Of a DNA stretch of 64,000 bases, positions 52,800 to 61,111 are shown piece by piece. The stretch is taken from the NCBI GenBank assembly GCA_021776805.1, contig JAJFFD010000101.1:1-64000 (forward strand), written 5' to 3'. The notes under the pieces were generated by a model. The model was not told where the DNA came from. It made no database searches and worked only from the letters and a program-made list of their open reading frames with translations. The translations under genes and the position numbers were made by a program. How positions within the stretch are numbered: position 1 is the stretch's first letter; every line of letters begins with the position of its first letter. The stretch is from Planctomycetota bacterium. Its GTDB lineage: Bacteria > Planctomycetota > UBA1135 > UBA2386.

Positions 52800-52952
52800 T
52801 TGCGACGGGCGCGGTCTTGTGACACGCGTGGGCTTGCGACGCGCGCGGGCTTGCGACTCGCGCGGGCTTGTGACGGGCGTAGGCTTGTGACACGCGCGGG
52901 CTTGCGACGGGCGCGGTCTTGCGACGGGCGTGGGCTTGCGGAGGGCCTGGTC
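52800..52952. repeat. 17-bp minisatellite, nine copies
   Basis: Nine consecutive 17-bp units begin at 52800, 52817, 52834, 52851, 52868, 52885, 52902, 52919 and 52936. The consensus is TTGYGACRSGCGYGGGC; the last unit is degenerate. Since 17 is not a multiple of 3, the array shifts frame each unit and is not evidence for a protein. Open frames across it on both strands are artefacts of the repeat. Confidence 0.85.
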
Positions 52953-53076
52953 TGGTAAGGGTCAGGTGTCCATACCGGGTGGAACCTCAAGCAGCGCCGT
53001 GACTTTGCACGGGAACCAAGTCGTATGCAGTGCTGTGGGCGAATTGCGTTCTACGGGCGTGAGCGCATGCCAGCCC

Positions 53077-53610
53077 CTAGCCCTTCACCACTTCCCAGAT
53101 CTCCGCACCGACGTGATCCCAGGGCAGGCGGCCTTCGTCGCAGTCGTCGTCGACGGAGAACTGCACGTCAACCATGTAGATGATGTGACCCTTGGTCGTG
53201 GCGATGTTGCGGCAGCCGTGGGCGACGCCCGGGGGAATGCGCAGGAGGCGGTCCTTGCCGTCGCCGAGGATCAACCTCTGGGTTGAACCTTCTGTGGCAG
53301 ATCCCTTGCGTGCGTCGTGGAGGACGATCAGCAGCTTGTCTGCGGGTGGCACATACCAGACATCGGTCTGGCGGGAGTGCATGTGAAAGGCCTTGATGGC
53401 GCCGGGTTCGACTTCACTGAAGTTGATTTGTTTGACTTCGAAGCCAGGGAGTTGGCCATGCTGGCCGGCCATGAGGCGGCCGAGTTCGGTGATTGCGCCG
53501 CCGTCGTCGTTGAAACGCTTGAGTTCGACGATCTCGACCCCGTCGATCTTGGCCTGCGCTGAGTAGTCCTGCTGGAAGTAGGCCTTCTTTGCCTTGTCGT
53601 TGAGTTCCAC
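53077..53610 (-). CDS. dTDP-4-dehydrorhamnose 3,5-epimerase-like (RmlC-type cupin)
   Basis: A 177-aa cupin of the RmlC family. The catalytic-base region AFHMHSRQTDVWYVPPAD (H76, H78) corresponds to the RGLHxQ...DxxxV region of RmlC, and IPPGVAHGCRNI is the typical second half (PxGfAHGF). The C terminus differs from canonical RmlC, so the substrate could be another 4-keto sugar nucleotide. An RmlD-like reductase lies on the other side of the RAYT/repeat block. Confidence 0.82.
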   Translation of the reverse strand: MELNDKAKKAYFQQDYSAQAKIDGVEIVELKRFNDDGGAITELGRLMAGQHGQLPGFEVKQINFSEVEPGAIKAFHMHSRQTDVWYVPPADKLLIVLHDARKGSATEGSTQRLILGDGKDRLLRIPPGVAHGCRNIATTKGHIIYMVDVQFSVDDDCDEGRLPWDHVGAEIWEVVKG

Positions 53611-53667
53611 TGCTACCTATTTCGGCTCCGAGGGGAGCTCGGATGGAGGCGGCTTCTGTTAATGCGA

Positions 53668-53698
53668 CGAGCCCACATGTCTCCGACATGCGGGCTCG
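53668..53698. other. Strong 31-nt hairpin
   Basis: CGAGCCC-A-CATGTC (53668-53681) pairs with GACATG-C-GGGCTCG (53685-53698): 13 bp with one mismatch and a 3-nt loop. It lies between the SUMF1-like gene and the RmlC-like gene, both on the minus strand, so it could end the former or shape the leader of the latter. There is no U-tract, so a simple intrinsic terminator is not supported. Confidence 0.6.
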
Positions 53699-53748
53699 CA
53701 GATATAGGGGACCAGCCCCCGAATCCAAAGGATGCGGCCGGCAATCCC

Positions 53749-53795
53749 GGAGGGTGCCGGCCGGAGGGTGCCGGTCGGAGGGTGCCGGCCGGAGG
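53749..53795. repeat. 14-bp tandem repeat, three copies and a partial fourth
   Basis: GGAGGGTGCCGGCC, GGAGGGTGCCGGTC and GGAGGGTGCCGGCC start at 53749, 53763 and 53777, followed by a partial GGAGG. The array begins about 50 nt beyond the 31-nt hairpin, just past the stop of the SUMF1-like gene. Confidence 0.75.
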
Positions 53796-53808
53796 AGCAC
53801 GTCGACCC

Positions 53809-55767
53809 TTACTTGGTGCGCCAGCTGGACCCGGCCGCCGATTCGGCGGGCAGGGTTACGGGCACCACATACTTGTAGACCTTGCCCTTGCTGTCCTCGT
53901 ATTGAGGCACACCCAAGGTGAAGGTGGCGATTTCGCCTTCGCCACCCTCCACTGGGATGATCGCAGCGGTGGCGTCGCCGTCAGAGTACTTGCTGGTAAC
54001 AACTCCCTTCTCGCCATCCCAGGCCGAAGTGAACTGGCCGGTGTTGTTGCGGAGCAGGAACTGGTGGCGATCCGTGTAGACCTTGAGGTCGCCCGGCTTG
54101 ATGCGCACGAAGTTGACTTCGCCAGCAAGGACTTCCTTGTCGGTGATGCCGTACTTCTTGGTGACTGCGCGCCAGTTGCTCTTCTTGGCATCGTCCTTCT
54201 CATCTGCCTTCTTCTTGCTGCTTGGCTTCTTGCCAGCTTTGGCCGCTTCCTTGGCCTTCTCTTCGGCAACGAGTTCCTTGTTGCCCGCGGCAACAGCCTT
54301 GGTCAGCTCCTCGGGCATGCCGAGGTGACGGAAGTAGATGGTGTAGAGGCCAGGATCCGCCGGCGGAGTGCTGAGCTTCTCCGTGGTCATGAGAGTGGCG
54401 ATTGGCTGCGGAGCGTTGGTTGCCTTCTCGTTCCACTTGGCCTCGTTCATCTTCTTGCTATCGCCGGCGTAGCTCACTGGGACCAATGAGACCGCATGGT
54501 AGCCAGTGATGAGGCGGCCCTCGTCGGCGAGCTCATAGCGTTCCATGCCCACCTGGTCTTCGATGTTGGGCTTGCGGTCGCCGCTGAAGACCGTCATGTC
54601 ATAGTCGAGGGCGATTCGGGAGAGGAGGATGTCGCGGGCCGGCACGTCGCTCTTGGCCAGGCGGAAACCGAGGCGCTCGCGCACCTGGTACGCCTCCTGG
54701 GGAACGCGAGTCTGGATGCGGAGCACCACGCCCGTGCCGCCGTAGTCGCCACCCTTGGTAATCTTGGTGTTGCCGCTCCACTTGGGGCGGTAGTTGAGGA
54801 TGCTCTTGACGTCCCGGTCGTCCTTGTCCCTGAAGCGCTTATCCTTGAGGAGGGCCTTGCGCTGCTTCTCGTACTCCTTGGTGTCGACCAGGGAGAAGAA
54901 GCCAGCGTCGCCCATCCACTCGTAGACTCCGAGGACCATGTCCTGCTGGCCGAAGGGGCCGGCGGCCTTCTCCGACCAGTGCCCAACGGGCCATGGGCGG
55001 TCGTAGCGTGACCCGCGCTTGATGGGAATCTCTTCCGGGTCTTCGCCCCAGAGATAGTTGCGGCGCTCCTGGCCGCTGGCAGCGTAGACCCACTCCGCTT
55101 CGGTGGGCAGGCGCATGCCGGCCCAGGCGGCGAAGGCCACCGCGTCATCCCAGGAGACCCAGGTGACAGGAAACTTCTCCATCGTGCCCTTGACCGAGCT
55201 GTTCTTGCTCTCCGGGATGGCGTAGGGGAGCTCCTTCCAATGGACCTGCCAGTAAAACAGATCCTTGGAGCCCTCCACGTCCTTCATCTCCTCGTTCATC
55301 TTTTGGAGGTGCTCGCGGAAAGAATCCTCGCGACCGTGCCGCCACCAATCGAATGGATAGCGGCTGCCAGTCTCTTCCACGAAGATCTTGTACTGCTCAT
55401 TGGTGACCGGAAACTTGCCCAGGTAGAAGGCTTCGACCGGCACCGTGGACTCGCCCAGCTCCGACATGCAGCGGCGCATGTCGTTGATCTGGGAGCGCGA
55501 CGTGCGCCCGATAGTCTCCAGTTCTTTGATGTAGTCCTTGGCGTCCGAGCCGAGGGCAACCTTGCCCTTGGGGACGCGGAGCATCTCGCTGGGGAAGGCG
55601 ATCTCGTCATTGGCTTTCGCCGAGATCGATTCTCCGGCAGCTGTCTTCGGTGACTTCTCGCTGCTCGACTTGGACTGGGCTGTTGCCGAGAGGCAGAGTC
55701 CCAGGCCCAGGGTGGTTGATAGATAGAAAGATGCCTTGTGCGGCACGATTCGACGCATCGCTCTCAT
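53809..55767 (-). CDS. Exported SUMF1/formylglycine-generating-enzyme-like protein
   Basis: A 652-aa secreted protein. A signal peptide precedes an N-terminal linker. Residues about 60-370 form an FGE-sulfatase-type domain: FYLGKFPVTNEQYKIFVEET, FPVTWVSWDDAVAFAAWAGM, RLPTEAEWVYAASG, and RERLGFRLAKS at its end. The catalytic cysteine pair of true formylglycine-generating enzymes is not visible here, so it is more likely a binding or structural member. The second half has a Lys/Ala-rich segment (about 515-545) and a beta-rich tail. Planctomycetes with many sulfatases carry many such homologues, though no sulfatase lies in this window. Starts at 55767 and 55758 are both possible. Confidence 0.86.
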   Translation of the reverse strand: MRAMRRIVPHKASFYLSTTLGLGLCLSATAQSKSSSEKSPKTAAGESISAKANDEIAFPSEMLRVPKGKVALGSDAKDYIKELETIGRTSRSQINDMRRCMSELGESTVPVEAFYLGKFPVTNEQYKIFVEETGSRYPFDWWRHGREDSFREHLQKMNEEMKDVEGSKDLFYWQVHWKELPYAIPESKNSSVKGTMEKFPVTWVSWDDAVAFAAWAGMRLPTEAEWVYAASGQERRNYLWGEDPEEIPIKRGSRYDRPWPVGHWSEKAAGPFGQQDMVLGVYEWMGDAGFFSLVDTKEYEKQRKALLKDKRFRDKDDRDVKSILNYRPKWSGNTKITKGGDYGGTGVVLRIQTRVPQEAYQVRERLGFRLAKSDVPARDILLSRIALDYDMTVFSGDRKPNIEDQVGMERYELADEGRLITGYHAVSLVPVSYAGDSKKMNEAKWNEKATNAPQPIATLMTTEKLSTPPADPGLYTIYFRHLGMPEELTKAVAAGNKELVAEEKAKEAAKAGKKPSSKKKADEKDDAKKSNWRAVTKKYGITDKEVLAGEVNFVRIKPGDLKVYTDRHQFLLRNNTGQFTSAWDGEKGVVTSKYSDGDATAAIIPVEGGEGEIATFTLGVPQYEDSKGKVYKYVVPVTLPAESAAGSSWRTK

Positions 55768-55805
55768 AGCTTTGCTGGGCGGTTGACGCAGGGGGTCTGA
55801 AATTG

Positions 55806-55842
55806 CTCGGGCAGGCTGCCCGAGTCTCGGCGGACGACCGCC
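55806..55842 (-). terminator. Two adjacent hairpins, candidate terminator after the HD-GYP gene
   Basis: On the minus strand GGCGG-TCGT-CCGCC (55842-55829) is followed by CTCGGGCAG-C-CTGCCCGAG (55824-55806), a perfect 9-bp inverted repeat, then GCAATTTCAG. They lie downstream of the HD-GYP stop and upstream of the SUMF1-like start. The U content after the hairpin is weak. Confidence 0.4.
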
Positions 55843-55939
55843 CTATGGTAGTCCGGGGTTATCGGCTGCCAAGCCCCAGCCTGGCCCCGTCCCCGGAAAC
55901 TGCCCTGTTATGGTCGGATCGTAGATCCAGCATCGCGGC

Positions 55940-56968
55940 CTAGAAGAGCATCCCCGCTTCAGGGGCAAAGAAGCCCTTGCCCTCATTCTCGAGGCCATTG
56001 GCCACGATCCCGGCCAGTTCGGGGTCGAAGTGGCTGCCGGCCTGTTCGCGAAAGAAGCCGATGATCTTGGGCACGGGCCAGGCTGGTTTGTAGGAGCGCT
56101 CTTCGGCCAGAGCGTCATAGACCTCCGCTAGCACGAGAATGCGCCCGGGAAGGGCGACATCCTCTTCGCCCAGGCCCTGGGGGTAACCCTTGCCGTCCCA
56201 GCGTTCATGGTGCTGATAGACCCAATCGCGGACCTTGTCGCTCTCAGCCAGGGATTCGAGGATCTCGTAGCCCATTCTTGGATGAGTATTGATGACCTCG
56301 CGCTCCTTCGGATCAAGGGGCCCCTGCTTGCAGAGGATCTCCTCCGGAATGCCAACCTTGCCAATGTCGTGGAGAAGGGCTGCCAGGCGCAGGGCGTCCC
56401 GGTCCTCTTCCTCCACCCCGCAGAGCTGGGCGAGCTTCTCGGCGTAGCCGACCACCCGCTCCGAATGACCACAGGTAGTGGGGTCCTTGGCCTCGATCAT
56501 CCGCGGCACGACTGTGGCGAGCACCCGGTTCTGCCCCTCGAGAAGGCGCTGCGTCTGCTCCATCGCCGCTGCTTGAATGGTATTGCGGCAGACGGAGAGG
56601 AGGGCTTCAGGCTCCATGGGCTTGACCAGGATCTCGTGAACCTGGCTGCGTAGGGCTTCACAGGCGCTGTCGAAGCTGGGGCGGCCGGTCAAGAGGATCA
56701 CTGGTACCCGTGGCTGCAGGCCACTGGCAGTAGCGGCGATCTCGTAGCCCAGGTCGCTATCCCCCAGATAGAGGTCGGTGAGAACCAGCTCGAACTCTCC
56801 CTCGACAAGGGCATTCTTCGCTGCCTCGAGTCCGTCCAGGCATGTGACCTGGTAGCCAGCGCGGCTGAGCACCTTATGCAGTGCGTCCAGCATGCTGGGC
56901 TCGTCATCGACCACCAGAACACGTCCGCCTGCCTTAGCTCGACGGGTGCCGCCCACGAAATCGACCAT
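55940..56968 (-). CDS. HD-GYP response regulator (predicted c-di-GMP phosphodiesterase)
   Basis: A 342-aa two-domain protein. The receiver (about 14-130) has VVDDEP, phospho-Asp D65 (VLTDLYLGD), ILLTGRP and the conserved Lys in VKPMEP. The HD-GYP domain (about 150-330) has H200-D201 (LLHDIGKVGIP), HHERWDGKGYPQGL with G261-Y262-P263, and EVYDALAEERSYKPAW. These residues define active c-di-GMP phosphodiesterases of the RpfG type. ATG 56968 has a GGGGGG stretch 6 nt upstream. Divergent from the pseudouridine synthase gene. Confidence 0.93.
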   Translation of the reverse strand: MVDFVGGTRRAKAGGRVLVVDDEPSMLDALHKVLSRAGYQVTCLDGLEAAKNALVEGEFELVLTDLYLGDSDLGYEIAATASGLQPRVPVILLTGRPSFDSACEALRSQVHEILVKPMEPEALLSVCRNTIQAAAMEQTQRLLEGQNRVLATVVPRMIEAKDPTTCGHSERVVGYAEKLAQLCGVEEEDRDALRLAALLHDIGKVGIPEEILCKQGPLDPKEREVINTHPRMGYEILESLAESDKVRDWVYQHHERWDGKGYPQGLGEEDVALPGRILVLAEVYDALAEERSYKPAWPVPKIIGFFREQAGSHFDPELAGIVANGLENEGKGFFAPEAGMLF

Positions 56969-57059
56969 ATGGATCCCCCCAAGGGATAGGTTTACGGGCC
57001 GGAGCGTAACCTGGGCGCGGGCCAGGATCAGCACATTTGCCCGTGAAGCCCAGCAGCAC

Positions 57060-58034
57060 ATGAGCGAAGCCGAGCAGATAACTCATTCAAGACGGGTCGA
57101 AGACGAGGAGGAGAGAGTCCGTCTGGATGTCTTCCTTTCTCAGCAACCGGAGCTTGGCTCCCGCTCCGTAGCCAAGCTCTTGATCAAGGCCGGTGGTGTC
57201 GAAGTGGACGGTCGAGTGCTGAAGGCTGGCGCCTATCTCAAGCCCGGGCAGGAGGTACGTTTCTCACCGGGCCTGCTGCCACCAGAGGAGACGTCGCCGC
57301 CCGCGTCCGAATGGTCGCAGGAATTGAAGGTTCTCTTCGAGGACCCACACATGCTCGTCATCAACAAGCAGATCGGGATCGCTGCGCATCGACCGAGTAG
57401 CCACCACAGCCATGAGCCGAACATTGCCGACCTGGCGACTCGCCATTGCGGTGAGCGACTGAGCATCGCGGCCGGCGAGGATCGCCCCGGAATTGTTCAT
57501 CGCCTGGACAAGGACACCACCGGCGTCATGGTCCTCGCCAAGACCGACGAGGCGTCGCACTTCCTTCGCAGCCAATTCAAAGCTCGAACCACCCAGAAGG
57601 AGTATCGAGCCATCGCCTTCGGGAATCCGCGCTTCGATTCGGATTACGTGGAGCGCATGATCGCTACCCATCCGCGCATGGGGGATCGCATGACCGTGGT
57701 GCAGGAGGGTGGGAAAGCGGCGAGCACCTACTACGAGGTCATCGAGCGTTTCGCCGAGCATTGCTATCTGCGCTGCCTACCCAAGACCGGGCGTACCCAT
57801 CAGATCCGCGTGCACTTGATGAGCATCGGACATTCGATCGTGGGGGACCGGGTCTATCGCTCCCGCAATGTGCGGACCGGTGCCCTGCCCGAGGCCGCGC
57901 CCGATCCGGGCCGACAGTGCCTGCACGCCATGCGTCTGGGCATCAAGCACCCCCGCACTCATGAGGACATGAGCTTCGAAGCCCCCCTGCCCCGAGACAT
58001 GGAGGAGCTGCTCCGCTGGCTTCGCGGGGGCTGA
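57060..58034 (+). CDS. RluA-family pseudouridine synthase with S4 domain
   Basis: A 324-aa RNA-modifying enzyme. An S4 RNA-binding domain (about 20-75: LDVFLSQQPELGSRSVAKLL) precedes the catalytic domain, with D150 in HRLDKDTTGVMV, KEYRAIAFG and KTGRTHQIRVHLMSIGHSI. RluC and RluD, which modify 23S rRNA, share this layout; I cannot tell them apart here. ATG 57060 is chosen because the upstream in-frame sequence lies antisense to the HD-GYP gene. The next gene begins 21 nt downstream. Confidence 0.93.
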   Translation: MSEAEQITHSRRVEDEEERVRLDVFLSQQPELGSRSVAKLLIKAGGVEVDGRVLKAGAYLKPGQEVRFSPGLLPPEETSPPASEWSQELKVLFEDPHMLVINKQIGIAAHRPSSHHSHEPNIADLATRHCGERLSIAAGEDRPGIVHRLDKDTTGVMVLAKTDEASHFLRSQFKARTTQKEYRAIAFGNPRFDSDYVERMIATHPRMGDRMTVVQEGGKAASTYYEVIERFAEHCYLRCLPKTGRTHQIRVHLMSIGHSIVGDRVYRSRNVRTGALPEAAPDPGRQCLHAMRLGIKHPRTHEDMSFEAPLPRDMEELLRWLRGG

Positions 58035-58055
58035 GGTTGTAAGACAGCCGCCCCC

Positions 58056-60146
58056 ATGAAGAGCCTTTGGAACGATAAGGAGGCTGCCGAGTTCGTCGAC
58101 TGCTTTGGCGAGCACGGTGAAGATCTGGCCCTCCGCGTGTACAGCTCCCGCCTCATCGGTCGTGACCATGACCTGGTCATGCACGGCGGTGGCAATACTT
58201 CGGTGAAGACCGAGCTGAAGGACCTCTTTGGCGAGCCCTATGAGGCCATCTGTGTGAAGGGCAGTGGTTGGGATCTGGTGGACATCGAGCCGGCGGGACT
58301 GCCAGGGCTGCAGATGGCGGGGCTGCGCAGATTGCGTGCCCTCGATGCGCTGAGTGACGAGGAGATGGTCAACCAGTTGCGCCTGCACCTCGGTGACGCG
58401 AAGGCGCCCAATCCATCCGTGGAGACCTTGCTGCACGCTTTCCTCGAGGCCAAGTTCGTCGACCACAGCCATGCGGATGCGGTGCTCATCCTCGGCAACC
58501 AGCCGGACGGGGAAAAGCGCATGCGCGATGCCCTCGGGGACAAGGTTGCTATTCTCCCTTGGATCATGCCCGGCTTTCCTCTGGCCAAAGCGGTGGCGGA
58601 TGCCTGCGAAGCTCAGCCTGGCTGCGAGGGTGTGATGCTCTTGCAGCACGGCATCTTCTCCTTCGCTGAAGATGCCCGGACAAGCTATGAGCGGATGATT
58701 CACTTTGTCGATTGCACCGAAGGCGCGATCGCCGCAGCGACCAAGAAGGTCGTGCCCATGCTCGCTGGTCCGGCCAAGACGAGTGTCAAAGCAGCCGAAG
58801 AAAACGCCGCCAAGGTCCTCCCGATCCTTCGCGGTGCCCTCGCGCGCAACAAGGGTCAGGAGCGCGTCATCGCTGATTGGCGTTGCGCTGATGATTTGCT
58901 CGCATTCGCCGCGCATGCGGATGCCCCTGCACTCCTTTCGACAGGACCAATCACTCCTGATCACGTGATCCGCACCAAGGGTCCGTACCTGCACCTGAGC
59001 CTGAGCGAGGCGCAAGACCGCAGCGCCGTCGAGGCGAGGCTCGACCAATACCGCAGTGAGTACAAGGCCTACTTCGATGGCTGCGTCGCCAAGAAAAAGG
59101 CTGGCGAGTTCATCATGCTCGACCCGGATCCACGGGTGCTCATGGTCGAAGGAGTCGGTCTGCTTGCCTTTGGCGCCAACAAGAAGGCTGCCACTGTCGC
59201 CGCGGATCTCGCCGAGCACACGGTCCGCGCCAAGGCCCAGGCTGCAGCCATCGGCAAGTATGTCGATCTCTCTCTCGAGGACCTCTTCGAGATGGAGTAC
59301 TGGTCCTTGGAACAGGCCAAGCTCGGCAAGAAGAAATCCCCTCTGCTCGCTGGCAAGGTTGCTCTGATTACCGGGGCTGGTGGCGCCATCGGCCACGGCA
59401 TCGCCGAAGTCCTCCTCGAGAACGGTGCCCAGGTCATGCTCACGGACCGCAGCGAGGAACAACTGAAGAAGGCTGGCGAACTGCTCACACAGAACTTCCC
59501 TGAACGCGACTTTGGCCTGGCGGTCCTGGACGTCACCGATGCGGACTCGGTGGCCACTGCCTTCGCCGAAACGACTCGCCGCTACGGCGGTGTGGATATC
59601 CTGGTGCCGAACGCGGGCATCGCCCACGTGAGCGAGCTCGCGGAGATGGACCTGGATCAGTTTCGCAAGGTTGTCGATGTGAACCTCACCGGCACCCTCA
59701 CGGTTTTACGCGAGTCTGCAAGGATCTTCCTGCAGCAACGCACGGGCGGAACGGTCATCGTCCAAGCCAGCAAGAACGTCTTTCAGCCGGGGGCCAGCTT
59801 CGGCGCCTACTCGGCGAGCAAGGCCGGGGCGCACCAACTCGGCAAGGTTGCCGCTCTCGAGCTCGCCCCTCTCGGCGTGCGCGTCAATATGGTCAACGCG
59901 GACGCGGTCTTTGGCGGTGAGATCAGCAGCGGTCTCTGGGACGAGGTAGGACCCGAGCGCATGCGTTCTCGCCAGCTCGACCCCAGTGGCCTGCGCGAAT
60001 TCTATCGCGATCGCAGCCTGCTCAAGCTGGAAGTATCCCCGCGTGACGTGGGCAATGCGGTGCTCTTCTTCGCCGCTGAAACTACGCCGACCACGGGAGC
60101 GACTTTGCCTGTGGATGCAGGCGTGCCGGGGGCCTTCCCCCGGTGA
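58056..60146 (+). CDS. Bifunctional class II aldolase / short-chain dehydrogenase
   Basis: A 696-aa fusion. The N-terminal part (about 1-410) is a class II aldolase-type domain: HGGGNTSVK, VDHSHADAVL (zinc His pair) and LLQHGIFSF. The C-terminal part (about 428-696) is an SDR: KVALITGAGGAIGHG, PNAGIAHVSE, then the YSASKAGAHQ active site (YxxxK). The same architecture occurs in rhamnose and fucose catabolism (L-rhamnulose-1-phosphate aldolase/lactaldehyde dehydrogenase, RhaEW type). The length is normal for this fusion. The 3' end overlaps the ABC ATPase gene as GTGA. Confidence 0.92.
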   Translation: MKSLWNDKEAAEFVDCFGEHGEDLALRVYSSRLIGRDHDLVMHGGGNTSVKTELKDLFGEPYEAICVKGSGWDLVDIEPAGLPGLQMAGLRRLRALDALSDEEMVNQLRLHLGDAKAPNPSVETLLHAFLEAKFVDHSHADAVLILGNQPDGEKRMRDALGDKVAILPWIMPGFPLAKAVADACEAQPGCEGVMLLQHGIFSFAEDARTSYERMIHFVDCTEGAIAAATKKVVPMLAGPAKTSVKAAEENAAKVLPILRGALARNKGQERVIADWRCADDLLAFAAHADAPALLSTGPITPDHVIRTKGPYLHLSLSEAQDRSAVEARLDQYRSEYKAYFDGCVAKKKAGEFIMLDPDPRVLMVEGVGLLAFGANKKAATVAADLAEHTVRAKAQAAAIGKYVDLSLEDLFEMEYWSLEQAKLGKKKSPLLAGKVALITGAGGAIGHGIAEVLLENGAQVMLTDRSEEQLKKAGELLTQNFPERDFGLAVLDVTDADSVATAFAETTRRYGGVDILVPNAGIAHVSELAEMDLDQFRKVVDVNLTGTLTVLRESARIFLQQRTGGTVIVQASKNVFQPGASFGAYSASKAGAHQLGKVAALELAPLGVRVNMVNADAVFGGEISSGLWDEVGPERMRSRQLDPSGLREFYRDRSLLKLEVSPRDVGNAVLFFAAETTPTTGATLPVDAGVPGAFPR

Positions 60147-61111
60147 GCGATGCGGCGGCAGGCTCCGCCATCGAGCTTCGCCAGCTGACCAAGGTCTACA
60201 AGGCGAAGGAAGGGGATGTACGCGCCATCGATGCCCTCGACCTCCAGGTCGAGCGCGGCGAGATCTTCGGACTGCTCGGACCAAACGGCGCTGGCAAGAC
60301 CAGCACGGTGGAGATCTGCGAAGGACTCGAAGAACCGACCTCGGGAGAGGTGCGCATTCTCGGTCGCAGCTGGGGCGAGGACTCACAGGGCATCCGCGAA
60401 CGCATCGGAGTCTCTCTGCAGGAGACCAAGTTCTTCGAGAAGCTCACCGTTCTCGAGCTACTCGAGCTCTTTGCCAGCTTCTACGCCAAGCCCATGCCTC
60501 TGCCCGAGCTCCTCGCGTTGGTCGGCCTCGAGGAGAAGGCCACCCAGCGTTACCAGAATCTCTCCGGCGGTCAGTGCCAGCGCCTCGCGGTCGCCTGCGC
60601 GCTCATCGGCTATCCGGACTTGCTCTTCCTCGATGAGCCGACCACCGGTCTCGATCCGCAATCACGCATGCGCCTCTGGGAGGTCATCAGCAGTTTCCGC
60701 GAAGGTGGAGGCACCCTCCTCCTGACGACCCACTACATGGAAGAGGCGGCGACCCTCTGCGATCGGCTGATGATCATCGACCATGGACGCTGCATCGCCC
60801 TCGGTTCCCCCAAGCAGCTCATCGCCGAGCTCGGGGCAGGACATGTGGTCAGTCTCGAAGCTCCGGGAATCGGCGAGCGTCTGCAAGCTGCAGAGCTCAG
60901 CTCCCTGGCTTCAGTGCGCGAATCTACCTCCCTCGGTGACGAGCTCAATCTCACAGTCGAAGAGCCCCATGTCGCCCTGCCGGCAATCCTTTCGCTTTTG
61001 CGTGAGAAGAACATCGAGCTTGCCGGTCTGAGCACCAGGCACGTCAGTCTGGACGATGTCTTTGTGCACCACACAGGTAGGCACCTTCGGGATGAGGAGC
61101 CGCGGAAGTGA
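60143..61111 (+). CDS. ABC transporter ATP-binding protein
   Basis: A 322-aa ATPase of the ABC-2/DrrA type. Walker A is GPNGAGKTS (46-54), the signature is LSGGQCQRLAVACAL, Walker B is LLFLDEPTTGLDP, and the H-loop is in LLTTHYMEEA. A C-terminal extension of about 90 residues is normal for exporters of lipids, drugs or polysaccharides. The start is GTG. It is coupled at both ends by GTGA overlaps: to the aldolase upstream and the permease downstream. Confidence 0.93.
   Translation: MSDAAAGSAIELRQLTKVYKAKEGDVRAIDALDLQVERGEIFGLLGPNGAGKTSTVEICEGLEEPTSGEVRILGRSWGEDSQGIRERIGVSLQETKFFEKLTVLELLELFASFYAKPMPLPELLALVGLEEKATQRYQNLSGGQCQRLAVACALIGYPDLLFLDEPTTGLDPQSRMRLWEVISSFREGGGTLLLTTHYMEEAATLCDRLMIIDHGRCIALGSPKQLIAELGAGHVVSLEAPGIGERLQAAELSSLASVRESTSLGDELNLTVEEPHVALPAILSLLREKNIELAGLSTRHVSLDDVFVHHTGRHLRDEEPRK

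Larger units (their letters stand above)
52041..53076. other. Gene-free, repeat-rich region between RAYT and the RmlC-like gene
   Basis: Apart from the repeats listed separately, I see no gene here. Reading frames of 70-240 codons exist on both strands but have Arg/Cys/Ser-rich, repeat-derived composition, no start signals and no recognisable domain. Base composition outside the 17-bp array is visibly less GC-rich than the flanking genes, which suggests non-coding or imported DNA. Confidence 0.55.

Noticed and set aside
52800-52952. Replication origin iterons
   Set aside because: No DnaA boxes, dnaA, repA or parA genes are adjacent; the array could still bind a protein, but an origin is unsupported.
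52227-52958. 243-codon + strand frame across the repeats
   Set aside because: Composition is Arg/Cys/Ser-rich, the C-terminal third is the 17-bp array read in shifting frames, and there is no ribosome binding site.
51983-53000. CRISPR array
   Set aside because: Repeat units of 12, 17 and 21 bp are contiguous, without unique spacers of constant length, and no cas genes are nearby.
54496-55011. + strand frame opposite the SUMF1-like gene, hydrophobic in places
   Set aside because: Complement of the FGE-type domain; no start signal and no family resemblance.
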